NCBI GenBank assembly: GCA_040757335.1
Contig: JBFLXB010000019.1
Location: forward strand, 1 to 64,000
DNA: 64,000 bases
Origin: Nitrospirota bacterium
GTDB taxonomy: Bacteria; Nitrospirota; Nitrospiria; 2-01-FULL-66-17
Direction of reading: 5' to 3'
Shown: piece after piece, positions 1 through 11,047 of the stretch
How positions within the stretch are numbered: position 1 is the stretch's first letter
How the letters are laid out: each line of letters opens with the position of its first letter
Translations under genes and position numbers: made by a program
Notes under the pieces: model-generated
What the model saw: only the letters and a program-made list of their open reading frames with translations
Database searches by the model: none
What the model was told of the DNA's origin: nothing

Positions 1-1
1 T

Positions 2-1450
2 GCCGAACTCAACGAGCGGCGCCTCGCCGCGGGCGAGGCGCCGTTGGCGAACCCCCGCAACGCCGCGGCCGGCGCGGTCCGGCAGCTCGATCCCAGCGTG
101 ACTGCGGAGCGTCGGTTGAAGTTCATGCCCTACGGCGTCGGCGTGATCCAGGGGCGCGAACCACGCACCCACTGGGAAAGTTTGGAGCTCCTCAAAGCCC
201 TGCGATTCCCGGTGAGCCCCCACAACGAGCGTTTGCCCGATTTGGACGCCGCGTGGGCGTTCTGTCAAAAATGGGAGGCGCAACGCGACGACCTGGACTA
301 CGACACCGACGGCACGGTGATCAAGGTTGACGACGTGGAGCTGCAGCGCGAATTGGGCGAGGTGTCGCGACGGCCGCGCTGGGCGATCGCGTATAAATTC
401 CCCGCGGAGGAGGCCACCACGCGCGTGATGGACATCATCATCAACGTGGGCCGCTTCGGCGCGTTGAACCCGGTGGCGATGCTGGACCCCGTCAAGGTGG
501 GCGGCGTCACGGTGCGCAAGGCGACCCTGCACAATGAGGACATCATCGCCAAGAAGGACATCCGGATCGGCGACTGGGTGGTGGTCCGGCGCGCCGGCGA
601 AGTGATCCCCGAGATCGTGAAGGCGATTCCCGAACGGCGCACGGGCGAGGAACGCCCGTTCGAGCCTCCGGCCGCGTGCCCGGTGTGCGGCGGAACCGTG
701 ATCCGGCCGCCCGGCGAGGTCTCGTCCCGTTGCGTCAACGCCGCGTGCCGCGCGCAACTCGAACAGCGCGTCAAACACTTCGTGTCCAAGGGCGCCATGG
801 ACATCCGTGGCCTGGGCGAGCAATGGGCCCTGCGTCTGCTCGACGAGGGCTACATCACGGACGTGGCGGACATTTACGGCCTGACCAACGCGCACCTGTT
901 GAAGCTCGAACGCGTGAGAGACAAGACCGCGACCAACCTCCTGGCCGCGATCAACGAGAGCCGCAACCGCCCGTTTCCGCGCGTGGTGTACGCGCTCGGC
1001 ATCCAGCAAGTGGGCGAGGTCACGGCCGAGAAACTCGCGGAGACGTTTCGGACCATGGACGCCCTCATGAATGCCGGCGAGGAGGACTTGGCCCGGGTCC
1101 GGGATGTCGGCCCAGTCACCGCGCGCATCGTGCGCGCGTTCTTTGACGAGCCCAAGAATCGCGCGTTGATCGAGCGGCTGAAGGCCGTGGGCCTGCAGAT
1201 GGCCTACGAATCAAAGGCGGGCCCGCTCCTCGGCAAAACGTTCGTGTTGACCGGCTCGTTGGCGTCATTGACGCGAGGCCAGGCGCAAGAAAAAATCCGC
1301 GCTGCTGGCGGCAGCGTGGCTGACGCCGTCAGTCGAAAGGTGGACTACGTAGTCGCGGGCGAGGACCCGGGATCCAAGCTGGAAAAGGCCAAGAAACTGG
1401 GGATCAGAGTCATCGACGAGACCGAGTTCCTCACCCTTCTGTCGCGGTAG
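2..1450 (+). CDS. ligA: NAD-dependent DNA ligase LigA, 5'-truncated by the window edge
   Basis: The reading frame is open from base 2, and its first visible residues (LNERRLAAGEAPLANPRNAA) are the conserved adenylation-domain stretch that lies well inside LigA, so the true start and the catalytic KxDG lysine are upstream of the window. Downstream come the DGTVIKV and AIAYKFP nucleotidyltransferase motifs, the OB fold, a four-cysteine zinc finger (CPVCGG then CVNAAC), helix-hairpin-helix repeats and a C-terminal BRCT domain ending in TEFLTLLSR. The enzyme seals nicks in duplex DNA with NAD+ during replication and repair. Family identity is clear from the motif order; only the N-terminus is missing. 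The next gene starts 134 bp after the TAG stop. Confidence 0.97.
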   Translation, partial: AELNERRLAAGEAPLANPRNAAAGAVRQLDPSVTAERRLKFMPYGVGVIQGREPRTHWESLELLKALRFPVSPHNERLPDLDAAWAFCQKWEAQRDDLDYDTDGTVIKVDDVELQRELGEVSRRPRWAIAYKFPAEEATTRVMDIIINVGRFGALNPVAMLDPVKVGGVTVRKATLHNEDIIAKKDIRIGDWVVVRRAGEVIPEIVKAIPERRTGEERPFEPPAACPVCGGTVIRPPGEVSSRCVNAACRAQLEQRVKHFVSKGAMDIRGLGEQWALRLLDEGYITDVADIYGLTNAHLLKLERVRDKTATNLLAAINESRNRPFPRVVYALGIQQVGEVTAEKLAETFRTMDALMNAGEEDLARVRDVGPVTARIVRAFFDEPKNRALIERLKAVGLQMAYESKAGPLLGKTFVLTGSLASLTRGQAQEKIRAAGGSVADAVSRKVDYVVAGEDPGSKLEKAKKLGIRVIDETEFLTLLSR

Positions 1451-1515
1451 CCCGGTGTGCGTGTCCGTCACCGTTCAGCAGATCGGGTTACGTGAAAGGG
1501 CATTGCGAGCGCATC

Positions 1516-1534
1516 CCCTGCAGCTTGCTGCGGG
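1516..1534. other. Short hairpin ahead of the binding-protein gene
   Basis: CCC-T-GCAGC-TT-GCTGC-GGG forms a near-perfect stem with one bulged T, 50 bp before the start of the downstream gene. No U-tract follows, so it is not a convincing terminator for ligA. It may be a remnant of a dispersed hairpin or a leader structure; this is inference. Confidence 0.3.
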
Positions 1535-1584
1535 AGCTTCAATCCCCTCGACGGAAAACGTCTCACCTGTCACAAGGAGATCGC

Positions 1585-2634
1585 GTGATTGATCGTTTCG
1601 TCGTCCGAAACATCTTATTGCCCACATTGGCCATTGCGGCCACGGTCTTTCCGAGCGCGCTTCACGCCGCGTCCACCGAGCCGCCCGTCAAAATCCGGGT
1701 GGGACATTTCCCGAACATCACCCACGCCCAGCCGTTGATCGCCCAGACCAATGGGTGGTTCAGCAAAGCGCTGCAACCCGACGCCGTAGTGGAGTGGAAG
1801 ATTTTCAACGCCGGTCCTGCGGTGATCCAGGCATTGTTTGCCAATGAGTTGGATCTTGCGTATATCGGACCCGGCCCCGCGACCAACGGCTACGTCAAAT
1901 CCAAAGGCAAGCTCCCCATCGTGATCGCGGGCGCAGCCGACGGGGGCGCCGCGCTGGTCGTGCGGCCCGATGCGGGAATCCGTTCTCCGGCTGATTTTCG
2001 CGGAAGACGAATCGCCACCCCCCAGATCGGCAGCACGCAGGACATTGCGTTACGGGGGTGGCTCAAGCAACACGGTCTCGCCCCCAAAGAAAAAGGCGGC
2101 GAGGTCACCGTGGTGCCGTTCGCCAATCCCGATCAACTCACGCTCTTCCGACAGGGCCAGATCGACGGGGCCTGGGCCCCGGAGCCGTGGGCGGCGCGTC
2201 TTATCCACGAGGGTGGCGGAACGATCTTCCTCGATGAGCGCGAGCTGTGGAAAGACCTCACGGGCGGGAAGTTCTCGACCACGGTCCTGGTCGCTCACTC
2301 CAAATTTCTCCAAACACATCCGGAACTCGTGCGGCGATGGGTCGCGGCGCACGTGGAGCTCACGACCTGGATCAACGATCATTCCGACGAGGCCAAATCG
2401 CTCGTCAACGAGGAGCTCAAACGCATCACCGGCAAACCCCTGCCGCCGGCAGTGTTGGACGCGGCGTGGGCGCGGGTCAGATTCACGTCCGACCCGATCA
2501 AAGCATCGATCGCCCAATCCGCGCGATGGGCGTTCGAGCAAGGGCACTTGGGACGCAAGGAGCCCGATCTCTCCGGGCTCGTGGACACGCGCTGGCTGCC
2601 GGCAGAAGCACCGGCTTCTCAACCCAAGAAGTAA
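1585..2634 (+). CDS. Periplasmic ABC substrate-binding protein, NMT1/SsuA/THI5-like family
   Basis: A 349-residue exported protein of the nitrate/sulfonate/bicarbonate binding-protein group. The GTG start is chosen because AAGGAG lies 5 nt upstream and a signal peptide follows at once (hydrophobic ILLPTLAIAATVF, cleavage after ALHA). Open frame continues upstream to 1492 but has no ribosome site and would bury the signal peptide. Family features are the N-terminal KIRVGHFPNITHAQPL strand, AYIGPGPATNGY, and the IDGAWAPEPWAARL hinge segment. Ligands of this family include sulfonates, taurine, nitrate and pyrimidine precursors, and the sequence alone does not choose among them. No permease or ATPase gene adjoins it: ligA lies before it and a convergent operon after it. 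It is therefore an orphan binding protein, or its partners lie elsewhere. Confidence 0.88.
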   Translation: MIDRFVVRNILLPTLAIAATVFPSALHAASTEPPVKIRVGHFPNITHAQPLIAQTNGWFSKALQPDAVVEWKIFNAGPAVIQALFANELDLAYIGPGPATNGYVKSKGKLPIVIAGAADGGAALVVRPDAGIRSPADFRGRRIATPQIGSTQDIALRGWLKQHGLAPKEKGGEVTVVPFANPDQLTLFRQGQIDGAWAPEPWAARLIHEGGGTIFLDERELWKDLTGGKFSTTVLVAHSKFLQTHPELVRRWVAAHVELTTWINDHSDEAKSLVNEELKRITGKPLPPAVLDAAWARVRFTSDPIKASIAQSARWAFEQGHLGRKEPDLSGLVDTRWLPAEAPASQPKK

Positions 2635-2644
2635 CCGCCGAGGC

Positions 2645-2935
2645 TTAGGGTGGGGTGACACCGAGGCTCTCGATCACTTTGCCGGTCGTCTTACCGGGCT
2701 TAGCGACATCAGAAGGCTCCGCTAACCAGGGACCGAGCAACGCCCACACCGCGCGGTGCTTGCCGATCTCAGCGTCGCGCTGCATCAAGGTTCTGAGCCG
2801 GGCGCGCGCCGACGCCATGTCCGGATTGTGGGCGTCATCGAGCAGCAGGAGAAAGTGTTTGATCAACCCTTGGACCTCGGCGCCCTCATCTCGCAGCGAG
2901 GTCAAAAACGCGTCTACTTCGTAATTCGTGACCAT
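2645..2935 (-). CDS. Small conserved-looking protein of unknown function
   Basis: A 96-residue soluble protein, mostly predicted helical (MVTNYEVDAFLTSLRDEGAE onward), with no signal peptide or membrane segment and no family I recognise. ATG at 2935 is preferred over an in-frame TTG at 2944: AAAGGAG sits 10 nt before the ATG but almost touches the TTG. It is the last gene of the run aldo/keto reductase-NUDIX-this gene, starting 15 nt after the NUDIX stop, so co-transcription is likely. It converges with the upstream binding-protein gene, with only 10 bp between the two stop codons. Confidence 0.7.
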   Translation of the reverse strand: MVTNYEVDAFLTSLRDEGAEVQGLIKHFLLLLDDAHNPDMASARARLRTLMQRDAEIGKHRAVWALLGPWLAEPSDVAKPGKTTGKVIESLGVTPP

Positions 2936-2950
2936 AAGCGACAAACTCCT

Positions 2951-3472
2951 TTACGATGTCCGGTTCTTCACGTAATCCGTGAGGGCTTGTCTGGTGCTGG
3001 CAAAGGCTAAGTCATCCCACGGTAGACGATTCACGGCAAAGGTCTTGGCCTCCAACGCTTCGTCCCCCGCCATCAGGCGCCCTCCGGTGACGCGCGCGGC
3101 GTAGACGACCACCACGACCGGATATTCGCGGTACGAGTAGGCGCCGAGCAACCCGTCGGTGCTGACTTCCAGCCCGACTTCCTCCCGCGTCTCCCGTGCG
3201 GCCGCCTCTTCCAAGGTCTCCCCGCGATCCACGAACCCGCCCGGGAACACCCACTTGCCGTACCCGGGTTCGATGCCGCGTTTCAGCAACACCAGTCCGC
3301 CGTCGTGGGAGACGATGGTTCCCACCGCGACCTTGGGATCCAGATACACGACCCGCCCGCACGCCGTGCAGACCGGACGCGGCCTTTCACCCGGTCTGGG
3401 CGACTGCACCGCCAATCTGCCGCCGCAGGCCGCGCAGAACGTCACCCCGCGTTGAATCTCGTCCCACCCCAC
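2951..3472 (-). CDS. NUDIX hydrolase with N-terminal zinc ribbon
   Basis: A 173-residue protein made of a four-cysteine ribbon (C13xxC16 and C35xxC38) followed by a NUDIX fold. The complete NUDIX box G-x5-E-x7-RExxEExG covers residues 79-101 (from GFVDRGETLEEAA). The ribbon plus NUDIX layout resembles NudC/ADP-ribose pyrophosphatase-like enzymes that hydrolyse nucleoside diphosphate-X substrates using Mg2+; the substrate cannot be read from the sequence. The GTG start at 3472 is chosen because GAGGGG lies 7 nt upstream and it falls 4 nt after the stop of the aldo/keto reductase. A longer open frame back to 3541 would overlap that gene. It is the middle gene of a three-gene operon. Confidence 0.9.
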   Translation of the reverse strand: MGWDEIQRGVTFCAACGGRLAVQSPRPGERPRPVCTACGRVVYLDPKVAVGTIVSHDGGLVLLKRGIEPGYGKWVFPGGFVDRGETLEEAAARETREEVGLEVSTDGLLGAYSYREYPVVVVVYAARVTGGRLMAGDEALEAKTFAVNRLPWDDLAFASTRQALTDYVKNRTS

Positions 3473-3476
3473 CTGG

Positions 3477-4412
3477 CTACCCCTCTCGTTGTACCGTAAC
3501 GACGCGAGCCAGATCCCCGTCGCCGAGGTACGGCGGATCACTGGCGCGCACGAATTCTTCGATCTGTGCCGGCGTCTTGATCCCCGGGATCACCGTGGAC
3601 ACCAGCGGCGACGTGAGCACATAGCGCACCGCCGCCTCCGCCAGGCTCGCAATCTTGCCGCGCACCAGGAATCGGAATCCCTCGACTCGTTGAAGCAATG
3701 CAGCGAACTGCTCCGGCGTCCACCGCGTGGCGCGGTGGTCCATGGCGTGAAAATGCGCGCCGACCTTGTACTTACCCGATAGAAGGCCGTACTCGATCGG
3801 CGTCCGCACGATCACACCAATGCCTGTGCGCTCGACCATGGGGCCGATCTCGGAAAGGATATGAGGCCGCAAGAGATTGTGGACTAATTGCAGCGTGGCC
3901 GCGGTCCCTCGCGTCATCACCAGCCGCGCGGATTCCGCGTCGCTTACCGAAACACCGTAGTGGCGGACCAATCCGCGCCGCTGAAAGTCCTCCACCACTG
4001 CAAACAGCTCGTCGCCCTTCAGGAGATCGACGGAAGGATTGTGCAGCTGGTATAGATCGATGATCTCGACTTTGAGGCGCTTGAGGCTGGCTGCCACAGC
4101 GGCCTCAAGATGCTTGCGCGAGAAATCCTTGACCAGTCCCCGAGCCACGTCGTACCCGCCCTTGGTCGCGACCGCCACCTTGCCAGCCAGGCCCGACAAC
4201 ACTTCGCCGAACAACCGCTCACTGCGGCCGTCGCCGTACATGTCCGCGGTGTCAAAGAACGTGACGCCCAGATCCAGCGCCCGCTGAATCGCGGCCACGG
4301 ATTCGCGGTCGTAGGTGGGCCCATAGTCCCGACCGCCGATGGACCAGCCGCCAAACCCGATTTCACTGACGCTCAGACCGGTCTTGCCTAGCACGCGATA
4401 ACGCACGGCCAT
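3477..4412 (-). CDS. Aldo/keto reductase
   Basis: A 311-residue cytoplasmic NAD(P)H-dependent oxidoreductase with the TIM-barrel signature. The catalytic tetrad is visible as D54 and Y59 (FFDTADMYG), K84 (ATKGG) and H124 (LYQLHNP). The N-terminal MAVRYRVLGKTGLSVSEIGF and C-terminal VIPGIKTPAQIEE are typical of the AKR group that includes YajO/Tas-like proteins. Natural substrate is unknown. It is the first gene of a three-gene minus-strand operon with the NUDIX hydrolase. A possible weak promoter, TTGCAC-18-TAGAGT, lies at 4429-4458, giving a very short leader of about 10 nt. There is no clear Shine-Dalgarno site. Confidence 0.93.
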   Translation of the reverse strand: MAVRYRVLGKTGLSVSEIGFGGWSIGGRDYGPTYDRESVAAIQRALDLGVTFFDTADMYGDGRSERLFGEVLSGLAGKVAVATKGGYDVARGLVKDFSRKHLEAAVAASLKRLKVEIIDLYQLHNPSVDLLKGDELFAVVEDFQRRGLVRHYGVSVSDAESARLVMTRGTAATLQLVHNLLRPHILSEIGPMVERTGIGVIVRTPIEYGLLSGKYKVGAHFHAMDHRATRWTPEQFAALLQRVEGFRFLVRGKIASLAEAAVRYVLTSPLVSTVIPGIKTPAQIEEFVRASDPPYLGDGDLARVVTVQREG

Positions 4413-4469
4413 CCCTTTGCGATGCCGTACTCTAGCACGTGATTTTCAAGCGGTGCAACGAACCGACAG

Positions 4470-5222
4470 CTAGGGGCTGGTGATCTGGATGGTCACTTCC
4501 GACCCCGCCGCTTCAGTGCGATCAATCACCGCCACGTAGTATCGGCCGGTCTCGGTCGCGCTGAAAGCAATCAGGCCACCTGGCTCCGCTACGTCGAAGA
4601 AATCGTCGTCCACCGACGGGATGAGCGAGGCGAATGTTTCGGTCGCCCCTCGGATTGTCGTTACTCTGATGGTGTAGTCCGCGCCGCGGATCGCGTCAAA
4701 CACGAATCGCGCGGTCTCGCCGGGAACCAGCGCACGCGGAACCGGGAAGTCGTTCACCAAGAGGCGGGTCGTGCCCGGGATGGGATCGAGGCGCTCGTCG
4801 TAGGACACCACGCGGACCGTGTACTCGGTGCCTCCATGATTGCCGCGGTCAGCCACCGCGATGTAGGCCACCCGGTCGGTCGCGGTGAATGCCAGGCCCG
4901 TAGATGACCCCACGTCCACCATCGCGTGCGTCACGGGATCGATGATCGGCGACAACGAGACGTAGGTATCGGCGCTCCCGGAGAACACCCGGGTCAGCAC
5001 GAAGTATTGATGCCCCGGAATCGTCGTGAACCGCCACGCGTGCGCTTCATTCCGGCCAAGGTCGGCGTCGGCGGGCCGATCATTGATGAGGACCTCGCTG
5101 CCTGCCGAGAGATCCCAACACTCACCCGATGGGCACGGCACCACGAGGACGGGTTCGACGATCGCCCCGCATCCGGCCAGCACCGCCGAACCAAGGCCCA
5201 CCAAAATACGCGGCACACCCAT
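4470..5222 (-). CDS. Lipoprotein with two pre-peptidase-like beta-sandwich repeats
   Basis: A 250-residue exported lipoprotein: MGVPRILVGLGSAVLAGC gives a lipobox with lipidated Cys18. The ATG at 5222 is chosen because GGAGG lies 5 nt upstream; an in-frame ATG at 5285 would place 21 extra residues before the signal. After the signal come two similar units of about 95 residues, each starting LIND/LVND, passing through a short FTTIPG/FDAIRG strand and a YVSLSP/FASLIP strand, and ending with GxYYVAV-type strands. This pattern resembles bacterial PPC (pre-peptidase C-terminal) domains, which bind surfaces or partners. No enzyme domain is present. Function is unknown. It is transcribed divergently from the EamA permease gene. 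Confidence 0.75.
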   Translation of the reverse strand: MGVPRILVGLGSAVLAGCGAIVEPVLVVPCPSGECWDLSAGSEVLINDRPADADLGRNEAHAWRFTTIPGHQYFVLTRVFSGSADTYVSLSPIIDPVTHAMVDVGSSTGLAFTATDRVAYIAVADRGNHGGTEYTVRVVSYDERLDPIPGTTRLLVNDFPVPRALVPGETARFVFDAIRGADYTIRVTTIRGATETFASLIPSVDDDFFDVAEPGGLIAFSATETGRYYVAVIDRTEAAGSEVTIQITSP

Positions 5223-5299
5223 CAGCCCCTCCACAGCCATCGGTGTCGTCAGCCGATCAGACGGGCCATGCCCTGAAATATTCACGCCGGCGACGCGCT

Positions 5300-5328
5300 T
5301 TGACTTTGGCCCATCGGCGTACTACGAT
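5300..5328 (+). promoter_or_regulatory. Sigma-70-type promoter overlapping the start of the EamA gene
   Basis: TTGACT at 5300-5305 and TACGAT at 5323-5328 are separated by 17 bp. Predicted transcription begins near 5335, only about 4 nt before the ATG at 5339 and after the alternative ATG at 5327. This supports a nearly leaderless message. Confidence 0.55.
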
Positions 5329-5338
5329 GCGCGCTCGC

Positions 5339-6223
5339 ATGCCTGCCGACCGCGCGACACACCGACTCGGGATGGTCTTGATGCTCGCGGCCGCGGCGTG
5401 TATCGGCATCCAGGGGTTCTTCGTCAAACTCGCCGGCCGGGAGATCGACCCCGTCACGCTGGCCTTTCTGCGCTTTGCCGCGAGCTACGCGCTCACGCGC
5501 GCGGCCATGACTGCGAGTTGGGTGGAGATCCGCCCGGGCAATCTGCGCATCCTCTGGATCCGCGGGGTGCTGGGCGGCATCGGAAGCCTGCTGCTCTTTC
5601 TGGCGGTCACGCACACGCGCCTGTCTAACGCCATTGTGCTGTTTTACACCTATCCGGTGTTTTCAGCGTTGATTACCCGCGTGTTGCATGGGACCGACCT
5701 GTCGTTGGCCGTGGTGGGGGCGTTTGCCGCGTCGTTCGTGGGCGTGTATTGGATCGTCCAGCCGTCGTTCGACGCGGTTGCGGCCGGGGACGTTTTCGGG
5801 TTGCTCGCCGCGCTGACAGCGGGCGGGGCGATCGTGTCGCTCAAAGTCTCGCGATCCACGGAAACCGTGTGGACCGTGTTCCACTATTACAACATCGCGG
5901 GGATGCTGGTCACGGGCCCCCTCCTACTCTGGCATTGGACCACACCGACGCTCCAGAGCCTCCCGGTTCTGCTCGCCGTGTTGGTGTTCTCGATCTTGGG
6001 GCAACTCGGCACCACGTACGCCTACCGCTATACCACGGCGGTGGAAGGGGGAGTGCTGTCCATGTTCGGCGCCGTGGTGGGCAGCGCCCTGGGAATCGGC
6101 GTGCTACACGAGTCGGCCACCCCACACTTCGTGGCCGGGGCCCTGTTGGTGCTGCTAGCGGGGATCTATTTAACGGTCCGGGGGACCGAGGACAAGAACA
6201 GCAGAATCACGCATCACAGGTAA
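5339..6223 (+). CDS. EamA/DMT-family inner-membrane transporter
   Basis: A 294-residue protein with about ten hydrophobic segments arranged as two EamA repeats, the drug/metabolite transporter fold. Typical pieces are TLAFLRFAASYA in the first repeat, and LGQLGTTYAYRYTTAV plus SMFGAVVGSALG in the second. Members export or import small metabolites and the substrate is unknown. Start choice is uncertain: ATG 5327 lies inside the predicted -10 box, so ATG 5339 is preferred. Neither has a Shine-Dalgarno site. No partner gene is adjacent; the gene stands alone between a divergent lipoprotein gene and a repeat element. Confidence 0.9.
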   Translation: MPADRATHRLGMVLMLAAAACIGIQGFFVKLAGREIDPVTLAFLRFAASYALTRAAMTASWVEIRPGNLRILWIRGVLGGIGSLLLFLAVTHTRLSNAIVLFYTYPVFSALITRVLHGTDLSLAVVGAFAASFVGVYWIVQPSFDAVAAGDVFGLLAALTAGGAIVSLKVSRSTETVWTVFHYYNIAGMLVTGPLLLWHWTTPTLQSLPVLLAVLVFSILGQLGTTYAYRYTTAVEGGVLSMFGAVVGSALGIGVLHESATPHFVAGALLVLLAGIYLTVRGTEDKNSRITHHR

Positions 6224-6246
6224 GACCGTATTATTCGACTCTGTGG

Positions 6247-6367
6247 GGGGCTGCTCAGAAAGCTCCAGCTGCAAGGCCGCAGCGAGGAGGAAACCGGAGC
6301 GTACGGGGTGGTACGTGAGGATTTCCGACGAGCGAGAACGCCGCAGATGGACTTTCTCAGCAGCCCC
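6247..6367 (-). repeat. Dispersed stop-codon-adjacent palindromic element, copy 1 (divergent)
   Basis: Inverted ends GGGGCTGCTCAGAAAG and CTTTCTCAGCAGCCCC (one mismatch) enclose the interior typical of the family: GCTGCAAGGCCGCAGC, an ACCGGAGCGTAC segment, and GAACGCCGCAGATGG. The outer base coincides with the TAG stop of the NifX-like gene, and the element follows that gene in its direction of transcription. The arms differ from other copies yet remain self-complementary. Confidence 0.85.
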
Positions 6368-6702
6368 TAATGCTGGATCTTCATTTCGACCTTCGCATCG
6401 CCCCGCTTGATGCCGAACACCTGCCCCACGGCTTCGTCCGAGGAGTCCACGGTGGTGAGGCGCGGCTCGATGCCGCGGGAAGTCAGATCCGCTTTCAACG
6501 CATCGCCGAAGGATTTGCCGATGACCATCTTGCAGTCAGCGACCGCCTCGAGCAGGGTCTTGTCATAGTAGCGGATCGTACGAAACACGACCTCGTTGCC
6601 CCGCATGTCGTAGACGACCACCAACGGCGGAGCGTCGGCAGAGTCTGCCACGCTGCAGTCGTCATTGGCGGCGACCGCCACCTTCTGTTCGACGTCACTC
6701 AT
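6367..6702 (-). CDS. NifX/NafY-like dinitrogenase cofactor-binding domain protein
   Basis: A 111-residue cytoplasmic protein. The segment from VVYDMRGNEVVFRTI through LLEAVADCKMVIGKSFGDAL and SRGIEPRLTTVDSSDEAV matches the pattern of the dinitrogenase iron-molybdenum cofactor fold (NifX, NafY, C-terminal NifB). In that fold an acidic/cysteine loop precedes a conserved IG..A/G helix and a GI strand. Such proteins bind FeMo-co or NifB-co, but stand-alone relatives occur in many non-diazotrophs. No nif gene is in this window, so a nitrogenase role is not supported. The residues before the domain are low-complexity. The stop codon abuts repeat copy 1. Confidence 0.65.
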   Translation of the reverse strand: MSDVEQKVAVAANDDCSVADSADAPPLVVVYDMRGNEVVFRTIRYYDKTLLEAVADCKMVIGKSFGDALKADLTSRGIEPRLTTVDSSDEAVGQVFGIKRGDAKVEMKIQH

Positions 6703-7086
6703 CGTCCCACCCCCGACTCACGCCAACGTTGTGTAGTAAGACCGCTGAGATAAAGCGGTTATTTACTGTGCTCCGCGCCGTCAGGCGCTGTCAATAGCGC
6801 CAAAGGCCACTCTGCACATGGCGCAGCATAGTCAATTTCACGTTGCCATGCAACCACCCGATGCATCTCCATGGCACCCCGGCCCCGGTCCGGGGCCTTC
6901 CTCCCCATTTGCGCCCACTCTTGAGGACTTTTTCCCCAACACTTTACCCTACCACGACCCCATCTCCTGATGCAGTTGGATTTTATGGGCATTTCCTGTG
7001 GACGGAAACCGGGCTTGTGCCTTGCATGAGTTCAATCAATAGCTTCACCACCCTTCACGCGTGACGCTCGTCACAGGAGTTTGCTC
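6703..7086. other. 384-bp non-coding stretch with hairpins
   Basis: No credible gene is seen on either strand; a 77-codon minus-strand frame lacks family features and a ribosome site. The stretch contains an ACCGCT/AGCGGT hairpin near 6741-6760. It also contains a strong GGCCCCG-GTC-CGGGGCC hairpin at 6881-6897 followed by a pyrimidine run, and pyrimidine-rich sequence before the small secreted protein gene. Promoters for the two flanking divergent genes must lie here, but none is close to consensus. Confidence 0.5.
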
Positions 7087-7380
7087 ATGATTCGCACGGT
7101 GCTTCCCTCTGTTGTGGCGGCCATGGCCACCCTTTTCGTGGCGCTCCCGATGGCTGCCGGCGCGGCCGCTGACCCTGCTCCGCTCGCCCCCAAACGGCTG
7201 GTGGTGGATTCGGTGTCGGCTCCGGTGTTGTCCATTGACCAGGCGGCTTTGCTGGTCGACATCGTCCTGGTCCCGGACGGCGACTACCAACCAGTGCATC
7301 CCGATTCCCTGGGCAATGCGGACGAAGCCCAATCGCCCGCATTGCCCGACGCGACGGGCGAAGAGACCGACAAGCCTTAG
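7087..7380 (+). CDS. Small secreted protein of unknown function
   Basis: A 97-residue protein with a clear signal peptide (MIRTVLPSVVAAMATLFVA, cleavage near AGA-AAD). The mature part of about 70 residues is rich in Pro, Asp and Ala (KRLVVDSVSAPVLSIDQAAL, then VPDGDYQPVHPDS) and lacks cysteines. ATG at 7087 has AGGAG 7 nt upstream; the in-frame TTG at 7081 is too close to that site. I recognise no family. The predicted product is periplasmic or extracellular. A degenerate repeat element starts immediately after its TAG stop. Confidence 0.65.
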   Translation: MIRTVLPSVVAAMATLFVALPMAAGAAADPAPLAPKRLVVDSVSAPVLSIDQAALLVDIVLVPDGDYQPVHPDSLGNADEAQSPALPDATGEETDKP

Positions 7381-7475
7381 CAGCCCGGCTCTTCCGCTGC
7401 GGCGCTGGTTTCGCTACAATCTCTCGCGGCTCCGTGCTCGCAGCGCCTTGCATCTGGCCCGTTCGCGAACAGGCT
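7381..7475 (+). repeat. Dispersed stop-codon-adjacent palindromic element, copy 2 (degenerate)
   Basis: The distal half (GTGCTCGCAGCGCCTTGC, ATCTGGCCCGTTCGCGAACA) is a clear family member, whereas the proximal arm (CAGCCCGGCTCTTCCGCTGC) is eroded. It starts directly after the TAG of the small secreted protein gene in the family's usual orientation and ends just before the metH promoter. A good -10-like TACAAT lies inside it at 7415-7420. Confidence 0.7.
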
Positions 7476-7478
7476 GAA

Positions 7479-7507
7479 TAGACGCCCCGGTTCTCCTCTG
7501 TTATCAT
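7479..7507 (+). promoter_or_regulatory. Probable metH promoter giving a leaderless message
   Basis: TAGACG at 7479-7484 and TATCAT at 7502-7507 are spaced 17 bp apart. The predicted start site coincides with the ATG of metH at 7514, and no Shine-Dalgarno site exists. Confidence 0.5.
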
Positions 7508-7513
7508 GCGGAC

Positions 7514-10975
<3,462 letters not shown>

Positions 10976-11047
10976 CGGGCGACGAGCGTGCGCGGAATCG
11001 GATCAACGTCGAGGAATATCCCGGTGTTGTCGACTGTTTTCCGAGTC

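Noticed and set aside
1450-1584. Riboswitch or T-box ahead of the binding-protein gene
   Set aside because: Only a small hairpin is visible; no conserved aptamer core or T-box sequence was found.
6759-6992. 77-codon minus-strand frame in the non-coding stretch
   Set aside because: No ribosome site, no hydrophobic or domain pattern, and it crosses a strong hairpin.
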